Assembly (NCBI GenBank): GCA_001548435.1
Contig: AP017308.1
Location: forward strand, 2,799,030-2,863,029
Direction: 5' to 3'
DNA: 64,000 bases
DNA from: Leptolyngbya sp. NIES-3755
Lineage (GTDB): Bacteria > Cyanobacteriota > Cyanobacteriia > Leptolyngbyales > Leptolyngbyaceae
Shown here: positions 61,807 through 64,000 of the stretch, one piece after another
How positions within the stretch are numbered: the stretch's first letter is position 1
How the letters are laid out: every line of letters begins with the position of its first letter
Program-made: the position numbers and the translations under genes
Notes under the pieces: generated by a model
What the model was told of the DNA's origin: nothing
The model's database searches: none
The model's input: the letters and a program-made list of their open reading frames with translations, nothing else

Positions 61807-62010
61807 GTGCTTTAAACGTATAAGAACTGTCTCGCTTCGTTCGATTCCGCCCCGGAATAAAATTCGGGGCTAACAGTGCGAAGTCCTTTTCAAAGGACTA
61901 AAGAGCTTATTCTAATTGGCTTTCAGTCCCTTTAGTGGACTTCATTCCGTTAGCCCCGATTTCAATCCGGGGCGGGTGAATGCGGTGAACGACACCCTAA
62001 AAACACCCTC
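61807..62010 (-). mobile_element. MITE-like palindromic element, copy B (about 204 bp), inverted to copy A
   Basis: The reverse complement of this interval matches copy A along most of its length: the CGGGGCTAAC...GTTAGCCCCG palindrome, the GACTGAAAGCCAA spacer, ACGAAGCGAGA on one flank and GGGTGTTT at the outer end. The outer inverted repeats are more worn than in copy A. It fills the whole gap between the panE stop and the kinase stop, and probably ends transcription from both sides. Confidence 0.72.
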
Positions 62011-64000
62011 TTAGCAAAGACAGCCCGAAATCGAATCAATCAACGATCGTGGATCAAACGGTTTCGTTAAATGATTGGCAAATCCAGCTTGACGCGATCG
62101 CGCTTGGTTCATTTCGCCTGCATACGCGGTAAGAGCAATCACGGGAAAGTTCTTGCCTTGAGATCGAAGTTGCTTTAACAATTCATAGCCATCGCAATCG
62201 GGCATCCCAATATCACTGACTAGCACATCGATCGATTTATCTTTGAGAACTTGAAGAACCTCGATCGCGGATGCAGCACAAGTGACGATCGCGCCTTCTT
62301 GCTCCAAAATGAACTGTACTAACTCACGCGCATCTTTCTCATCATCGACAACTAGAATCTGTTTGCCTCTGAGCGAAATTGATTGTTCAGGCAGATCAAC
62401 CGAAGGAGCGATCGTATGAGCCGATTGATTCAAAGGTAATCGAACCGTAAACGTTGCACCTTGTTCTTCTCCAGGACTGTCTGCGGTGATGGTTCCACCA
62501 TGTAATTCGACTAATTGACGAGCGATCGCTAACCCCAATCCTAAACCGCCAAACTGTCGAGTCGTAGAAGAATCCGCCTGCTGGAATCGCTCAAACACTT
62601 GCGGTAAAAATTCAGCACTAATCCCTTTTCCACTATCAATCACTTGAACTTCAGCCTGAGAATCAGCAGCAGATAATCGAACTTTAACTTGTCCCTGATT
62701 GGGCGTGAATTTCACTGCATTCGTGAGCAAATTCCAAACCACTTGCTGTAATCGTCCAGCATCACCGATCACTGTTCCAATCGGCTCTAGTACGGTTTCA
62801 ATCTGAATCGATTTCGCTTCGGCTGCGAGTCGGATTGTGTCGATCGCAGATTCGATCACCGTTTCTAAGTTCACTGGAGCCGCATCAAGTTTGAGCTTAC
62901 CTCTGAGAATGCGTGAAACATCGAGCAAATCATCAATTAATTGCGTTTGCAGTTGAGCATTGCGCTCGATTGTGTGAAAGGCTTGCTGCATTCGATCCGC
63001 ATCGAGTCTGCCAGCTTGCAAAAGTCGAATCCAGCCGAGGATTGGATTCAGTGGAGTTCTCAGTTCGTGGGATAGCACTGCGAGAAATTCATCTTTGATC
63101 TGATTTGCTTTTTCTGCTTCTTCGCGGGCAGTTTGTTCTCGCAATAATAGCTGTTCACGTTCTGCTTCAGCCGCTTTTCGATCATCAATATCCGTATGCG
63201 TTCCGAGCATTCTCAACGGTTGCCCTTCACTGTCCCACGCGGCGATTCTACCCAGTGAGAGAATCCATTTCCAATTGCCCGATCGAGTCCGCTGACGAAA
63301 TTCAACCCGGTATTCACTCGTTTTGCCTGTAATGTAATCGAGATAGGTCTGACCGACTCTTTCCCAATCATCAGGATGGAGTCGATCGTGCCATGCTGCA
63401 TTTGTTTCGACAAACGTTTCAGGATCATAGCCCAGCATCTGAGCATATTCGGGCGACACGATCGCATCTCCAGTTTGCACATTCAAGTCATACAATCCTT
63501 GATTTGCAGCGACCAGTGCAAGCCGTAATCGCTCTTCACTTTCACTCAGCTTTGCTTCGGACTGTTTTCGACTGGTAATTTCTTGTACAACTGCATTGAT
63601 TCCAATAATCTGTCCAGTGGCATCTCTCAACGGAAACCAGTTCCCAATCCAAGTTTGCTTAATTCCTGGTTGTGCTACCGTTTCACCACTAATTTCAAGA
63701 TTCAAAAGCGGTTCACCCGCTGCCAATAAGCGATGGAATAACGGTTCTACTTCATCTGCCAAATTAGGAACAATCTCGCGAACCGTTCGCCCAATATGAT
63801 CATCTAAAGACCGTCCGTTAATTTCTGCGAGTTGCTGATTGATCCGAACAAAGCGCAAATCAAGATCAAATACAGCTAATCCAATCGGAGCCGTATTGTA
63901 GATTGCTTCAATTTCTGCAAATTGTCGATTAAGAGTCGCTTCAGCAGTTTTACGATCGCTGATATCGCGAAAGAAAAGATTCAAGCCATCATTCGACGGA
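62011..64000 (-). CDS. Multi-PAS hybrid sensor histidine kinase / response regulator, partial
   Basis: The frame is open to the right edge (PSNDGLNLFFRDISDRK), so the true start lies outside; the TTG at 63984 is only an internal candidate. Visible order: end of a PAS domain, two further PAS domains, HisKA (SHELRTPLNPILGW), HATPase (NLLTNAVKFTPNQG, DSGKGI, FGGLGLGLAIA), then a receiver (ILVVDDEKDARE, LVSDIGMPDCDG, HLTKPFDP). It is closely similar to the kinase at 51.7 kb, with which it flanks the iron-transporter and ligase genes. Confidence 0.9.
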   Translation of the reverse strand, partial: PSNDGLNLFFRDISDRKTAEATLNRQFAEIEAIYNTAPIGLAVFDLDLRFVRINQQLAEINGRSLDDHIGRTVREIVPNLADEVEPLFHRLLAAGEPLLNLEISGETVAQPGIKQTWIGNWFPLRDATGQIIGINAVVQEITSRKQSEAKLSESEERLRLALVAANQGLYDLNVQTGDAIVSPEYAQMLGYDPETFVETNAAWHDRLHPDDWERVGQTYLDYITGKTSEYRVEFRQRTRSGNWKWILSLGRIAAWDSEGQPLRMLGTHTDIDDRKAAEAEREQLLLREQTAREEAEKANQIKDEFLAVLSHELRTPLNPILGWIRLLQAGRLDADRMQQAFHTIERNAQLQTQLIDDLLDVSRILRGKLKLDAAPVNLETVIESAIDTIRLAAEAKSIQIETVLEPIGTVIGDAGRLQQVVWNLLTNAVKFTPNQGQVKVRLSAADSQAEVQVIDSGKGISAEFLPQVFERFQQADSSTTRQFGGLGLGLAIARQLVELHGGTITADSPGEEQGATFTVRLPLNQSAHTIAPSVDLPEQSISLRGKQILVVDDEKDARELVQFILEQEGAIVTCAASAIEVLQVLKDKSIDVLVSDIGMPDCDGYELLKQLRSQGKNFPVIALTAYAGEMNQARSRQAGFANHLTKPFDPRSLIDSISGCLC

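Overview
This window is chromosomal DNA of a cyanobacterium. The evidence is the lumenal photosynthesis cluster psbV-psbV2-petE-petJ, very frequent GCGATCGC (HIP1) octamers, cyanobacterial repeat families, and several proteins typical of the phylum (TIR-TM-WD40 receptor, PIN/TRAM protein, LmeA/DUF2993 proteins, multi-PAS hybrid kinases). The style resembles a filamentous Leptolyngbya-like organism, but the sequence alone does not fix the genus. I found no rRNA, tRNA, CRISPR array, transposase or integrase.

Layout. 1-8.3 kb: M61 peptidase (cut by the left edge), a Crp-type regulator, a CysQ-like phosphatase, a small zinc-ribbon protein, PIN/TRAM, hemW, dps, a PAP2 phosphatase and a universal stress protein. 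8.3-13.6 kb: two tandem TPR genes, DUF2993, an acetoacetate-decarboxylase-like gene, holB and a phytoene-synthase-like gene. 14-17.1 kb: accD, then psbV, psbV2, petE and petJ, which encode lumenal electron carriers and a photosystem II cytochrome. 17.1-20.5 kb: a TIR-TM-WD40 protein beside a relic of a second TIR gene, followed by a 21-bp tandem array. 20.5-29.8 kb: a beta-hydroxyacid dehydrogenase/DUF1537 kinase pair, TPR and pentapeptide proteins, GT9, metK, two tandem Crp-like regulators and a response regulator. 29.9-37.6 kb: PP2C phosphatase, AarF/UbiB kinase, a predicted pseudokinase, a membrane GTPase, DUF937 and a cold-type RNA-binding protein. 38-42 kb: pstSCAB behind a Pho box. 42-50.4 kb: DUF2993, tsaC, xdhC, then a minus-strand island of toxin-antitoxin modules around a 983-residue NACHT-HEAT-TIR protein. 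50.6-64 kb: ddl, a hybrid kinase, an iron-type ABC transporter, an oxalyl-CoA-synthetase-like ligase with panE, and a second hybrid kinase cut by the right edge.

The most unusual region is 44.4-50.4 kb. A UPF0175/DUF3368 pair, the NACHT-HEAT-TIR gene and a second toxin-antitoxin pair are packed on one strand with gaps of at most about 31 bp or with overlaps, so they may be one transcript. Downstream lie a frame-broken antitoxin with the first codons of a PIN toxin, an orphan antitoxin, and a further intact UPF0175/DUF3368 pair. Two antitoxins of different N-terminal types share one C-terminal tail, and two antitoxin copies carry the same upstream inverted repeat. I read this as a defence (abortive-infection type) locus that grows and decays by duplication; that function is inferred.

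Mobile-element traces are also present. Two roughly 205-bp MITE-like palindromic elements lie in opposite orientation on either side of the ligase/panE pair. A palindromic repeat sits inside the iron ABC operon. The 21-bp array lies between a 23-bp duplication of a gene's 3' end.
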